NCBI GenBank assembly: GCA_029565065.1
Contig: JAKQOW010000043.1
Coordinates: forward strand, 1-64,000
Length of the DNA stretch: 64,000 nucleotides
Source: Acidobacteriota bacterium
GTDB lineage: Bacteria; Acidobacteriota; JAAYUB01
Direction of reading: 5' to 3'
Numbering within the stretch: position 1 is the first letter of the stretch; each line of letters opens with the position of its first letter. Positions 32,379 through 41,873 of the stretch are shown here, piece after piece. The notes under the pieces were generated by a model, which ran no database searches, had not been told where the DNA came from, and saw only the letters and a list, made by a program, of their open reading frames with translations. A program made the translations under genes and the position numbers.

Positions 32379-33974
32379 ATGAGCCAGCCTCCCACCACCG
32401 ACCGCCAGGAGTCCACCGGTTCGGGCGGCGGCGATTTCCAGGCCCGGATGAACCGGCTGATCGAGATCTCCATCGCCTTGTCGGCAGAGCGCAAACTCGA
32501 CGTCCTGCTGGAGCGGATTCTGACCTCGACCCGGGAGATCACCGGCGCCGACGCCGGCACGCTGTATCGGCTGCAGGACGGCCGACTCCATTTCGAGGTG
32601 ATCCAGAACGCGACGCTGGGCATCGCCACCGGCGGCACCACTGGCGAAAAAACCCGACTGGAGCCGGTGAAACTCGACAAGGCCAACGTCTGCGCCTACG
32701 CCGCCATCCTGGGCCGGACCGTCGCCATCGCCGACGTGTACGAATCCCGCGAGTTCGACTTCTCCGGCCCCCGCCACTACGATCGGGTGACGGGCTACCG
32801 TTCAAGGTCCATGCTGGTGGTGCCCATGAAGAACCACGCCGGGACCGTGACCGGGGTGCTGCAGCTCCTCAACGCCGTCGACCCGGCCACCGGCGCCGTG
32901 GTGCCGTTCCGCACCGACGACACCGCCATCATCGAGGCGCTGGCCTCCCAGGCGGCGGTGGCCATCGACAACGTCACCCTGATCCAGGAGACGAAGGACC
33001 TGTTCGAGGCGGTCATCCGGGTGATGGCCGCCGCCGTGGACGCCAAGTCCCATTACACCGGCAACCACATCCAGCGGGTGGCCATCCTCAACTCCATGCT
33101 GGCCCAGGTGGTCCACGACACCGCCGAGGGGCCCCTGGCCGAAGTCCGGTTCTCCGAGCCGGAGATGGAGGCGATCCGGATCGCCGGCTGGTTGCACGAC
33201 ATCGGCAAGATCACCACGCCGGTCTGGATCATGGACAAGGCGACGAAGCTGGAGACGCTGATGGACCGGCTGGAGTTGGTGGAGCTGCGCTTCCGGCTGA
33301 TCCGGGAACTGCTTCGCCGCCAGGCCGGGGCGCCGTTGGAGCCGGCTGGAAACATCGAGCTGGCGGCGCGGCTCGCCGAGCTCGACGGAGCTCTCGAAGC
33401 CGTCCGCAGCGCCAACGTCCCGGCGGAAAACGCCGACCCGGCGCTCTTGGCCCGCGTCCAGGCGATCAGCCGGCGGACCTACCTCGACGACGGCGTCGAG
33501 CGCCCCTACCTGACCCCCGACGAGACAGAGAATCTGACCATCCGCCGCGGCACCCTCACCGAGGACCAGCGCCGCATCATGCAGACCCACGTCGAGTGGA
33601 CCAATCGATTGCTGAGCCACATCCCCTTCAAGGGCCACCTGGCCGACGTGCCGGTGTTCGCCGGCCAGCACCATGAGCGGCTCAACGGCCGTGGCTACCC
33701 GGACGGCGCCGGGCGGGACCGGATCCCCATCCAGTCCCGCATCCTGGCCATCGCCGATTTCTACGAAGCGCTCAGCGCCAAGGATCGCCCCTACCGCCGG
33801 CCCATGTCCAAAGAGGAGATCATCGCCATCATGCGCGAGTCGGCGGCGCGCGACGAGATCGACGGCGATGTGCTCGAGGTGATGATCCGGAGCGATTTGA
33901 TCGACGCGTTCGAGGCCCTGTTCGAAGACCTCCGGCAGGAGGGTCTCTCCGCCTACACGACGCCCCCGCGGTGA
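32379..33974 (+). CDS. GAF and HD-GYP domain signalling protein
   Basis: This is a 531-residue cytoplasmic protein. Residues about 25-205 form a GAF sensor domain (ALSAERKLDVLLERIL, SMLVVPMKNHAGTVTGVLQL). Residues about 210-510 form an HD-GYP phosphodiesterase domain: HD metal site in AGWLHDIGKITTP and the GYP motif HHERLNGRGYPDG. An insertion of about 100 residues lies between these two, longer than in most HD-GYP proteins. It predicts cyclic di-GMP (or cGAMP) hydrolysis in response to a ligand. No partner diguanylate cyclase is nearby. The AT-rich TATACT upstream is a candidate -10. Confidence 0.93.
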   Translation: MSQPPTTDRQESTGSGGGDFQARMNRLIEISIALSAERKLDVLLERILTSTREITGADAGTLYRLQDGRLHFEVIQNATLGIATGGTTGEKTRLEPVKLDKANVCAYAAILGRTVAIADVYESREFDFSGPRHYDRVTGYRSRSMLVVPMKNHAGTVTGVLQLLNAVDPATGAVVPFRTDDTAIIEALASQAAVAIDNVTLIQETKDLFEAVIRVMAAAVDAKSHYTGNHIQRVAILNSMLAQVVHDTAEGPLAEVRFSEPEMEAIRIAGWLHDIGKITTPVWIMDKATKLETLMDRLELVELRFRLIRELLRRQAGAPLEPAGNIELAARLAELDGALEAVRSANVPAENADPALLARVQAISRRTYLDDGVERPYLTPDETENLTIRRGTLTEDQRRIMQTHVEWTNRLLSHIPFKGHLADVPVFAGQHHERLNGRGYPDGAGRDRIPIQSRILAIADFYEALSAKDRPYRRPMSKEEIIAIMRESAARDEIDGDVLEVMIRSDLIDAFEALFEDLRQEGLSAYTTPPR

Positions 33975-34026
33975 CGCAGCCGGTGCCGCGCGCCACCCCT
34001 CCCCTGGCGATTCGAGCGACGCCGGA

Positions 34027-35016
34027 TCAATTGAACGGACGTGTGGAGGTCATGAGGTCGCCGACGTTGGCGGCGTCAAAAAACCCCTTGAAGTCCCCGA
34101 ACCGCTCGATGTATTCGGTGATCTCGAGATTGTACGGCGAGGGGGCGGTGAAAATTTGATAGAGGCCACGCGCGGGGCTGCCGATGATCTCGGGAGTGGT
34201 GAAGCCGAGGCCTCGCCCCCGCTGCCCCGCCACGGTGGGCAGGATGCCGGGGGTGTAATAGGCGGTGTGGTGCACCCGCGGCCCGTACTTGGCCGCATAC
34301 TTCGCCACCACCGATTCCGGGTCCCAGCCGTAGGAGATGACGATGGCCGGCTTGCGGTCGCCGAGGCGGTAGACGGTGGTCTCCGCTTTCTCCCCGTGGA
34401 CGGTGTAGCACTCGCTGTAGCGGTACGGAGTCAGGCGCATGATCCACTCGGCGGCGGCCCGGATGCCGTCCGCCCGGATGCGGTAGGCGATGTGGTCCAC
34501 TTCCCCCACCGTGTGCGCCGGAACCGGCTCGGCCACCGCCGGCGGCTCTAGCGGCTCGAAGTCGGCACCGGTGAACCAGTCGTAGCCCGCGCTGTCGGTG
34601 TAGGCGAACCGGTCGTCCAGGCCCGGGATTGGATCGGTGACGATCCCCATGTCCGTCCGCCGGCTGGCCACGCCCGAACCGGCCAGCGTGCGCTCCGCCG
34701 CGGCCAGGTCGGCGCAGCGGAAGGCCAGGCCGGCCAGGCGGGGGAAGCCGGACAGGGGCCCGGGCTGCTCCTCGACCACGATCCCGACGGCTGCCCCGGC
34801 CAGCCGCAGCACGTGATGGCGGCGGCCCGTGGCCCGGTGACGGAAACTCCCCGCCGGCCGGAAGTTGGTCAGCGTAGCGTATTCGGCGACCAGCGGCGCG
34901 GCTTGCCCTTCACCCACGACGTACCGCAGATGGTGGATGCCGTCCACAATGCCGTCGAGCGGCGACGGCCCCAGTCGCGCCCGCAGATTTTCCAGGTCGC
35001 TGCGCACGCTGATCAT
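34027..35016 (-). CDS. HPPD-like VOC-superfamily dioxygenase
   Basis: This 329-residue protein has two glyoxalase/VOC modules resembling 4-hydroxyphenylpyruvate dioxygenase, an Fe(II) enzyme of tyrosine breakdown. Likely metal ligands are His in VDHIAYR, His in VHHTAYYT and Glu in LEITEYIERFG. GLYQIFTAP fits the penultimate HPPD strand. It is shorter than typical HPPD (about 355-380) and lacks the GGFGKGNF C-terminal gate helix, ending instead in FGDFKGFFDAANVG, so it may act on a different 2-oxo acid. Its ATG overlaps the symporter stop by four bases, so an imported amino acid and this enzyme are likely linked. Confidence 0.75.
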   Translation of the reverse strand: MISVRSDLENLRARLGPSPLDGIVDGIHHLRYVVGEGQAAPLVAEYATLTNFRPAGSFRHRATGRRHHVLRLAGAAVGIVVEEQPGPLSGFPRLAGLAFRCADLAAAERTLAGSGVASRRTDMGIVTDPIPGLDDRFAYTDSAGYDWFTGADFEPLEPPAVAEPVPAHTVGEVDHIAYRIRADGIRAAAEWIMRLTPYRYSECYTVHGEKAETTVYRLGDRKPAIVISYGWDPESVVAKYAAKYGPRVHHTAYYTPGILPTVAGQRGRGLGFTTPEIIGSPARGLYQIFTAPSPYNLEITEYIERFGDFKGFFDAANVGDLMTSTRPFN

Positions 35017-36401
35017 TCGGGCACCTCCTTGGAGTTGCGTTCGGGATTATCCACCGGCGGCGCTTCCGCCTCCAGGTTGCCGCTCCACAGGTAGGTTCGG
35101 GTCTCGGCCACGGCCACCCCGCTCAACAGGAGCAGGGCCACCAGGTTGGGAACGGCCATGAGGGCGTTGGCGATGTCGGCGAACGACCAGACGATGGGCA
35201 GGGTGACCACCGAGCCCACCAGAACCATGGCCACCCACAGCCAGCGGTACGGCGGCACCGCCCGGGCGCCGGCCAGGTACTCCACCGCCTTCTCGCCGTA
35301 GTACGACCAGCCCAGGATGGTGGAGAAGACGAAGGTCAGGAGTCCGACGGTGAGCACGACCGGCCCCACCACGGGCAGGTCGGCGAACGCGGCGTGGGTG
35401 AGCTCGGCCCCCACCAGCCCTTTCGTCCACTCCATGGAGTTGACCAGGACGAGACCGGTGATGGCGCACACCACCACCGTGTCCCAGAACGTGCCGGTGG
35501 AGGAGACCAGCGCCTGCCGCACCGGATTTTTCGTCTGGGCCGCGGCGGCGACGATGGGCGCGCTCCCCAGGCCCGATTCATTGGAGAACAGCCCCCGGGC
35601 GATGCCAAAGCGCACGGCCTCGCGCATGCCGGCGCCCAGGAAGCCGCCCACGGCCGCGTGTCCGGTGAACGCGCTCTGGACGATCAGGCTCAGGGTGTGG
35701 GGGAGCCGATGCCATTCCATCGCCAGCAGGATCAGGCAACCGACGACATAGAAGATGGCCATGAACGGCACCAGCGCCTCGCAGATCCGGGCGATGGACT
35801 TGATCCCGCCCAGGATCACCACTGCGGTCAGGACGGTCATCACGCCGCCGGTCCACCAGGGGGAGATTCCGAACGTAGTCGCGACCATCTGGGAAATGGA
35901 GTTGGCCTGGACCATATTGCCGATGCCGAAGGCGGTGACAGCGGTCAGCAGGGCGAACACCACACCGAGCCATCGCTGCCCGAGGCCGCGTTCCAGCACG
36001 TACATGGGTCCGCCGGCCATCATCCCGTCACGGTTGACGACGCGGTACTTCACGGCGAGCAGCGCCTCGGCGTACTTGGTGGCCACGCCGAACACGCCCG
36101 TGAGCCACATCCAGAGCACGGCGCCGGGGCCGCCGGCGGCCACGGCGGTGGCCACGCCCACGATGTTCCCCGTACCGATGGTGGCGGCCAGCGCCGTGGT
36201 CAGGGCGCCGAATTGGCTGATGTCGCCGGAACCCTCGCGGCCCCGCTTCAGGGATAGCCGGATGGCCTTGCCCAGGTAGCCCTGGATGAAGCGCAGTCGG
36301 AAGGTCAGAAAGATGTGGGTGCCGAACAGGAGCGCCAGCATGGGCCAGCCCCAGACGACGTCGCTGGCGGCGCCGAGCCAAGCTTCCAGGGTCTGCATCA
36401 C
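35013..36401 (-). CDS. Sodium:alanine symporter (AGCS family)
   Basis: This 462-residue inner-membrane transporter has about 10-11 hydrophobic spans. AGCS signatures are GGDISQFGALTTALAATIGTG-like (DISQFGALTTALAATIGTG), PMYVLERGLGQRW, GLFSNESGLGSAPIVAAAAQ and TILGWSYYGEKAVEYL. The family imports alanine or glycine with Na+ (AgcS). The HPPD-like gene follows with an ATGA overlap, hinting at aromatic or other amino-acid catabolism instead of plain alanine uptake. A candidate promoter lies about 75 bases upstream of the start. Confidence 0.93.
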   Translation of the reverse strand: MMQTLEAWLGAASDVVWGWPMLALLFGTHIFLTFRLRFIQGYLGKAIRLSLKRGREGSGDISQFGALTTALAATIGTGNIVGVATAVAAGGPGAVLWMWLTGVFGVATKYAEALLAVKYRVVNRDGMMAGGPMYVLERGLGQRWLGVVFALLTAVTAFGIGNMVQANSISQMVATTFGISPWWTGGVMTVLTAVVILGGIKSIARICEALVPFMAIFYVVGCLILLAMEWHRLPHTLSLIVQSAFTGHAAVGGFLGAGMREAVRFGIARGLFSNESGLGSAPIVAAAAQTKNPVRQALVSSTGTFWDTVVVCAITGLVLVNSMEWTKGLVGAELTHAAFADLPVVGPVVLTVGLLTFVFSTILGWSYYGEKAVEYLAGARAVPPYRWLWVAMVLVGSVVTLPIVWSFADIANALMAVPNLVALLLLSGVAVAETRTYLWSGNLEAEAPPVDNPERNSKEVPE

Positions 36402-36476
36402 GTTTGCCGACCTCCTCGGGCGGAGCTGATCAGCGAATCGAATCGCCGCATGGCGCGACGGCCGAATGGAAGCCGG

Positions 36477-36506
36477 ATTATGGAACGGTCGCGGGGTTCA
36501 AGGCAA
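36477..36506 (-). promoter_or_regulatory. Promoter of the symporter/dioxygenase operon
   Basis: On the minus strand TTGCCT (36506-36501), an 18-base spacer and CATAAT (36482-36477), 5/6 to the -10 consensus. It lies between the M50 stop (36587) and the symporter start (36401). Confidence 0.45.
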
Positions 36507-36586
36507 GGGGATTGTGGCGGCGACCAGTCCGCCCTGTTTTCTCTTGGTGCAGGGCCGGCCGTGCCGCCGTGCCCGGCGGAAACCGC

Positions 36587-37687
36587 CTACGTCACGTTCC
36601 GCACCGCCCGGGCGCCGGCGACCGCGGCCTGGATCATCAGGAATTCGCCCACGTTGTCGGCGGTGAGCAGACCCACCAGCCGCCCGTTGCGGTGCACGGG
36701 CAGCGTGTGGCAGTCGCACGTCTGCAGGTTGGCAAACGCCAACTCCAGCATGTCGTTGGCGTCCACCTGGCGGATGTCGCGGCGCATCACCGCGCCCACG
36801 CTGGCGGACACCCCGTCGCGGGACAGTGCCTTCAGCAGGGCGTCCCGGGTGAGCACCCCCACCACGCGACCGTCGTCCAGCACGGGAAAATCCTGCTGGG
36901 AACCGGCCAGGATGCGGCTCACCGCCACGTCCAGCGTGTCGTTCTCCGCCAAGGTCTGAAAGTCGGTGATCATGGCTCGGCTCACCGGGATGCCGCCCAG
37001 CGCGGATTTCATCTGGACCATGCTGGCCTCCTGCCCCGCCCCGATCCAGACGAACAGGGCAATGAACATCAGGAGCGGATTGGTGAACAATCCCACAAAC
37101 CCGAACACCAGCGCCAATCCCTGCCCCACCGTGGCGGCGATCTGGGTGGCCCGCGTGTACTCCAGCCGCATGGCCAACAGCGCGCGCAACACTCGGCCGC
37201 CGTCCATCGGAAAGGCGGGGATCATGTTGAAAACCACGACAAACACGTTGAGCACCAGCAGTCGCTCCCAGAAGGAGCCGCTGGCCACGCCGAGCGACTC
37301 CAGCGGCTCCAGCGTATGACTCAGGGTCAGCCAGGCGAACAGCGCCGCCGCGATGGCCACGTTGACCGCCGGCCCGGCCAGCGCCACCCACAACTCCTGG
37401 CGCGGGTCCTCGGGCATGCGCTCCAGGCGGGCCACGCCGCCGATGGGCAGCAGCGTGATGTCGCGCGTGCGGATCCCATACTTCTTCGCCATCAGGGCGT
37501 GCCCGAACTCGTGCAGGAGCACGCAGCCGAACAGGGCCAGCGTGAACAGCACGCCGCCGGCGGTCGCGGCCGCAGTGTGTCCCTGGAGCCAGTGGCTGAG
37601 CACCACCCACCCCAGAATCAGCAGAAACGTCGCATGGATGTACACGCCGATGCCGGCAACGGTACCGATCCGCCACGACCACTTCAT
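36587..37687 (-). CDS. M50-family (site-2-protease-like) zinc metalloprotease with CBS pair
   Basis: This 366-residue integral membrane protease has hydrophobic spans throughout the first 220 residues, the Zn-binding HEFGHALMAKKYG and the second catalytic motif NMIPAFPMDGGRVLRALL. Two CBS domains follow (about 240-360), which bind adenine nucleotides. This is the Rv2625c/Mj-S2P subgroup of intramembrane proteases, which cleave membrane-bound regulators; the substrate is unknown. ATG 37687 is preceded by AGGAGG and the N terminus MKWSWRIGTVAGIGVYIH is typical. It is divergent from the TPR gene. Confidence 0.95.
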   Translation of the reverse strand: MKWSWRIGTVAGIGVYIHATFLLILGWVVLSHWLQGHTAAATAGGVLFTLALFGCVLLHEFGHALMAKKYGIRTRDITLLPIGGVARLERMPEDPRQELWVALAGPAVNVAIAAALFAWLTLSHTLEPLESLGVASGSFWERLLVLNVFVVVFNMIPAFPMDGGRVLRALLAMRLEYTRATQIAATVGQGLALVFGFVGLFTNPLLMFIALFVWIGAGQEASMVQMKSALGGIPVSRAMITDFQTLAENDTLDVAVSRILAGSQQDFPVLDDGRVVGVLTRDALLKALSRDGVSASVGAVMRRDIRQVDANDMLELAFANLQTCDCHTLPVHRNGRLVGLLTADNVGEFLMIQAAVAGARAVRNVT

Positions 37688-37850
37688 TGTCTCGCCTCCT
37701 GTCCTTCGTCTGGATCGTTGCCGCGAGCGGCCCGTGTCGGCCGCCCGCGCCACGCGCGCTCGGTATAGATGCAGCTATCCGGGCGCCGTGTTCACGCCGC
37801 CTCCTCCGGCGGCGGCTGCGCTTTCAGGTGAACATTGGCGGCCCTCGCCG

Positions 37851-37856
37851 TATAAT
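37851..37856 (+). promoter_or_regulatory. -10 box of the TPR/selD operon
   Basis: A perfect TATAAT lies 30 bases before the TPR start codon. No good -35 is visible at 16-18 bases (best GTGAAC), so this may be an activator-dependent or extended promoter. Confidence 0.5.
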
Positions 37857-37886
37857 AGGGACAATCCCCGCATCGGGAGGTTCGCC

Positions 37887-38621
37887 ATGTCCAGAAACGG
37901 AGTTCGTCTCCTGACCCTCGTCGTGACGCTGCTCGTCGCCACCGGCAGCCTGTCCGCGCAAGCGGCAGCCGCCGCCGAAAAGGCGCCGCAGCTGGAGAAG
38001 GCCAAGGTCAAGATCGCCCTCAAGCAGTACGACCAGGCCGTCAACGCCCTCCTCAAGGCCATGCAGGAGGATCCCAAGAATCCCGAGATCCCCAATTTTT
38101 TGGGCGTCGTTTTTCTGCAGACGGGCAATTTCGACGCCGCCCGCTCCTACTTCAAACGCTCCATCCGCATGGACAAGAATTACGCCCGGGCCTACAACAA
38201 CCTGGCGGCCATCTACCACGTCCGCAAACAGTATAAGTCAGCGATCAAGCAGTACAAGAACGCCATCGAAAAGGATCCGCAGTTTCTGCTTGCCTATTTC
38301 AACCTGGCCAACGCGTACTTCGCGCAGAAAAAATACCTTCAGGCGGTGGACACGATGCACAAGCTGGTCCAGATCGATCCGGAATACCTAATGAAGGACC
38401 GCGGCGGCCTGGAAATTGGCTCACTGGACATCGATCCCGCCAAGCGGAATTTTTACTATGCCAAACTGTACGCACAAGTCAACGACCTGGAAAAGGTGGT
38501 CTACTTCCTGAAGCTGGCCGTGGACAACGGCTTCAAGGATTTCAAGGAGCTCGAGGAGGACCCGGATTTCGCGCCCTTCCTCCCGGACCCTCGCATCCAG
38601 GCCCTGATGTCCAAACCCTGA
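37887..38621 (+). CDS. Exported TPR-repeat protein
   Basis: This 244-residue protein has a signal peptide (LLTLVVTLLVATGSLSAQA) and four or more tetratricopeptide repeats. A core example is NYARAYNNLAAIYHVRKQYK followed by a copy at FLLAYFNLANAYFAQKKYLQ. A C-terminal segment repeats a TPR-like helix then DFKELEEDPDFAPFLPDPRI, found in proteins with tail TPRs. It is a periplasmic scaffold of unknown partner. Start ATG 37887 follows GGGAGG. selD starts 18 bases after its stop, so the two are probably co-transcribed. Confidence 0.85.
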   Translation: MSRNGVRLLTLVVTLLVATGSLSAQAAAAAEKAPQLEKAKVKIALKQYDQAVNALLKAMQEDPKNPEIPNFLGVVFLQTGNFDAARSYFKRSIRMDKNYARAYNNLAAIYHVRKQYKSAIKQYKNAIEKDPQFLLAYFNLANAYFAQKKYLQAVDTMHKLVQIDPEYLMKDRGGLEIGSLDIDPAKRNFYYAKLYAQVNDLEKVVYFLKLAVDNGFKDFKELEEDPDFAPFLPDPRIQALMSKP

Positions 38622-38639
38622 GCCGGAGGAACGATTCGG

Positions 38640-39674
38640 GTGAACGAACGTGTCCGCCTGACCCAGCTGGTCCGCTGCGCCGGTTGAGCGTCCAAGATGA
38701 GCCCGGCGGAGCTGGGCTTGGCGCTGGCCGGCATGCCGACCGTTCATGATCCCCGCCTGCTGGTGGGGTACGAGACGTCCGACGACGCCGCGGTGTACGA
38801 AATCGCCGACGGGCTGCTGCTGGTGTGCACCGTCGATTTCTTCACCCCGGTGGTGGACGATCCCTACCTGTTCGGCAAGATCGCGGTGGCCAACGCATTG
38901 TCGGACATCTATGCCATGGGTGCAACCCCCGTGACCGCACTCAACATCGCCGCCTTTCCGAAGAAGCTCGGCATGGCGCTGCTGGGCGAGATCTTTCGCG
39001 GCGGCGCCGAAAAGGCGGCTGAGGCCGGCATCGTCATCGCCGGCGGCCACACCGTCGATGACCCCGAACCGAAGTACGGATTGGCGGTGACCGGCGTGGT
39101 CAAGCGATCCGACCTCCGGCTCAACCGCGGTGCCCGGCCCGGCGACGCCCTCATCCTGACCAAGCCGCTGGGCATCGGCATCCTGACCACCGCCCTCAAG
39201 AACGACGACCTGGCCGAGGCGGACCTCGCTCCGGTCGTCGCCGTCATGGAGCAGCTCAACGCCGCCGCGGCCCGGATCATGCTGCGGCACGAGTGTCACG
39301 CCGTCACGGACATCACCGGATTCGGCTTTCTGGGCCACCTGCGGGAAATGTGCGCAGCCAGCGGGACGGGCGCGGTGATCGCGGCGGACGCCATTCCCGC
39401 CTTTCCCACCGCACTGGAGCTGGCGCGGGCGTGGAAGATGCCCGGCGGCAGCGTGGCCAACATGGAATACCTGCAGCCGCATGTGACGGTGGACGGCTCC
39501 GTGGACGAGGGACTGGTCAACGTGCTGTACGATGCCCAGACGTCCGGCGGGCTGCTCCTGGCGGTCGCGCCCGCTAGTGTTGCGCCACTGCTCGCGGAAC
39601 TACTTCCTGACTATCCGTGGAGCCGCCGCGTCGGCGAGATCACCGCCGGCGGAGCCATCGTCATTCGGCCGTAG
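38640..39674 (+). CDS. selD: Selenide, water dikinase, a selenoprotein with Sec at position 16
   Basis: SelD makes selenophosphate from selenide and ATP, the Se donor for selenocysteine and selenouridine. Reading from GTG 38640 (GGAGGA nine bases upstream), the N terminus is VNERVRLTQLVRCAG, then UGA (38685-38687), then ASKMSPAEL. In SelD the catalytic residue is Cys or Sec in exactly this CAG-[CU]-xxK context. I therefore read UGA as selenocysteine, giving 344 residues. Further motifs are the conserved Lys, SDDAAVY, VDFFTPVVDDPYLFGKIAVAN, GGHTVDDPEPKYGLAVTG and VTDITGFGFLGHL. A conventional gene call would start at ATG 38697 and lose the active site. A SECIS-like hairpin follows the UGA. Confidence 0.93.
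38685..38721 (+). promoter_or_regulatory. Bacterial SECIS element in selD
   Basis: Right after the UGA, CCA (38692-38694) pairs with TGG (38719-38721). An upper 8-bp stem AGCCCGGC (38700-38707) pairs with GCTGGGCT (38711-38718), one G-U included, with apical loop GGA centred 22 bases from the UGA. A bulge of five bases (38695-38699) lies on the 5' side. The position and G in the loop fit SelB-recruiting bacterial SECIS hairpins. Folding is by eye. Confidence 0.72.
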
Positions 39675-39713
39675 CGCCGCCGGCGTCACCGGCCGCCATC
39701 ATCCGGAGCGACC

Positions 39714-41726
39714 ATGAAACCGATGCTGGTGCTGACTGTCGCCCTGATCCTGTCCGCGGCCGCTGCCGGCGCCGGCCCGGACTACCCCATCGTGCCGGTC
39801 CCGTTCACCACGGTGCAGCTGGCGCCGGGTTTCTGGCACCCGCGCCTGGAAACCAACCGTACGGTCACCGTCCCGTTCGCGCTGCAGAAGTGCCAGGACA
39901 CCGGCCGGATCGACAATTTCGCCGTGGCCGGCAAGCTCCAGGACGGCACCTTCAAGGGACTGCGCTACGACGACTCCGACGTTTACAAGACCATCGAGGC
40001 CGCAGCCTACACCCTGGCCCAGCATCCCGACCCGTTGCTGGACGCCCGGCTCGACGGCATCATCGCCAAAATCGCCGCCGCCCAAGAGCCGGACGGCTAC
40101 CTGTACACGATCCGGACCATCCTCGGCACCAACGTGCCCGCGAGCGCCGGCGCCGAACGCTGGTCCAACCTGCGCGACAGCCACGAGCTGTACAACGTCG
40201 GCCATATGTACGAGGCCGCCGTCGCCCACCACCAGGCCACCGGCAAGCGCACGTTGCTCGACGTCGCCCTCAAGAACGCCGACTTCCTGCTGGCCACTTT
40301 CGGCGAGGGGAAGCGGAACGACGTGCCCGGCCACCAGGAGATCGAGATCGGCCTGGTCAAACTGTACCGGACCACCGGCAAGCGCGCCTACCTCGACCTG
40401 GCCCGCTTCTTCCTGGACATGCGCGGCCGGGCGGACAAGCGAACGCTCTATGTCTACGACTGGCTCACGCCCCCCTACAACCGCTACTACGCCCAGGACT
40501 ACGCCCCGGTGACGGAACAAACCGAGGCGGTGGGGCACGCCGTTCGGGCCGGCTACATGTACGCCGGCATGACCGACATCGTCGCCCTGACCAAGGACAA
40601 ATCATATCTCCAGGCCGTCGAGGCGTTGTGGGGGAACGTGGTAGGGCGGAAGATGTATCTCACGGGCGGCGTGGGCTCATCCGAGTCGGGCGAGGATTTC
40701 GGCGGCAATTTCGATCTGCCCAACGCCACGGCCTACAACGAAACCTGTGCCGCCATTGCCCAGATTCTGTGGCACCAGCGGCTCTTCCTCCTATCCGGCG
40801 ATGGCCGTTACCTCGACGTGCTGGAGCGGATCCTTTACAACGGCTTCCTGTCGGGCATCAGCCTGTCCGGCGACCGGTTCTTCTATCCGAATCCCCTGGC
40901 CAGCGACGGCCGGACGCCGTTCAACGAAGAGTGCGCCACCCGGGTTCCCTGGTTCAAGTGCGCCTGCTGCCCCCCCAATATCGCCCGCCTGATGTCGTCC
41001 CTGCCGGGTTACGTGTACGCCCAAACCGGCCGCGACGTTTACGTGAACCAGTTCGTCAACGGAACGGCCCGCCTGAAACTCGACGGCATCGAGCTGCGCC
41101 TGACCCAGCAGTCCGGCTATCCGTGGCAGGAGGACATCCGGATCAGGATCGAGCCGGCCGCCGCAGCCCGCTTCACCCTGCGCCTGCGCATCCCCGGCTG
41201 GGCTCGCCATGAAGCGCTTCCCGGCGGCCTCTACCGCTTTCTCGACCGGCGGATGGAGCCGGTGACGCTGGCCGTCAACGGCCAACCGGTGACGCCGCGG
41301 ATGGACCGCGGCTTCGCCGTCATCGAGCGGGAGTGGCACCCGGGAGATGCGGTGACGCTGCACCTGCCGATGCCGGTGCGGACCGTCGAAGCCCGCAACG
41401 AGGTGGCGGCTGACCGGGGCCGGGTGGCGTTCCAGCGCGGGCCGGTGGTGTTCTGCGCCGAAGGTGCCGACAACGGTGGCCGGGTGCTCGACATGGCCGT
41501 TCCGATCGGCCCCGAGTCCCGGGTCGACTTCCGCTTCGAGTTCCGGGACGACCTCCTGGGCGGCATCGGGCTGCTCACGGGGCATGGCCGGCGCCGCGGC
41601 GCCGAGAACCGCGAACGCCTCACCCTGGTACCGTACTACGCCTGGTCCCACCGCGGGCCCGGCGAGATGACCGTCTGGTTCCCGATGGAGGTCGCGCGGC
41701 GGTCGCAACCGGTCCGCGTCGATTGA
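39714..41726 (+). CDS. GH127-family glycoside hydrolase (beta-L-arabinofuranosidase-like)
   Basis: This 670-residue exported enzyme has a signal peptide (LVLTVALILSAAAAGAG). GH127 members use a Cys nucleophile bound to Zn. The (alpha/alpha)6 barrel shows LETNRTVTVPFALQKCQDTGRID, RDSHELYNVGHMYEAA, TYLTGGVGSS-like YLTGGVGSSESGEDFG, acid/base-region AYNETCAAIAQILWH and the Zn/nucleophile motif WFKCACCPPNIARL. A beta-sandwich domain follows. GH127 removes L-arabinofuranose from plant arabinans or glycoproteins; the family also covers aceric-acid and other pentose glycosidases, so the substrate is open. No other carbohydrate gene is adjacent. ATG 39714 follows GGAGCGACC. Confidence 0.92.
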   Translation: MKPMLVLTVALILSAAAAGAGPDYPIVPVPFTTVQLAPGFWHPRLETNRTVTVPFALQKCQDTGRIDNFAVAGKLQDGTFKGLRYDDSDVYKTIEAAAYTLAQHPDPLLDARLDGIIAKIAAAQEPDGYLYTIRTILGTNVPASAGAERWSNLRDSHELYNVGHMYEAAVAHHQATGKRTLLDVALKNADFLLATFGEGKRNDVPGHQEIEIGLVKLYRTTGKRAYLDLARFFLDMRGRADKRTLYVYDWLTPPYNRYYAQDYAPVTEQTEAVGHAVRAGYMYAGMTDIVALTKDKSYLQAVEALWGNVVGRKMYLTGGVGSSESGEDFGGNFDLPNATAYNETCAAIAQILWHQRLFLLSGDGRYLDVLERILYNGFLSGISLSGDRFFYPNPLASDGRTPFNEECATRVPWFKCACCPPNIARLMSSLPGYVYAQTGRDVYVNQFVNGTARLKLDGIELRLTQQSGYPWQEDIRIRIEPAAAARFTLRLRIPGWARHEALPGGLYRFLDRRMEPVTLAVNGQPVTPRMDRGFAVIEREWHPGDAVTLHLPMPVRTVEARNEVAADRGRVAFQRGPVVFCAEGADNGGRVLDMAVPIGPESRVDFRFEFRDDLLGGIGLLTGHGRRRGAENRERLTLVPYYAWSHRGPGEMTVWFPMEVARRSQPVRVD

Positions 41727-41873
41727 ACCGCCGCGCCCGCCGCTTCACCGGGCGGCGGGCGCTGGATCCGGCCTCCGCCGCCGGGTCCCGCCCGTTCACA
41801 CGCCCGATGGTGGATTTCCCGCAAATCGGATACAATGGGGGCAGCGAAAGGCCGACGGCAGGAGTTAAAAAAC

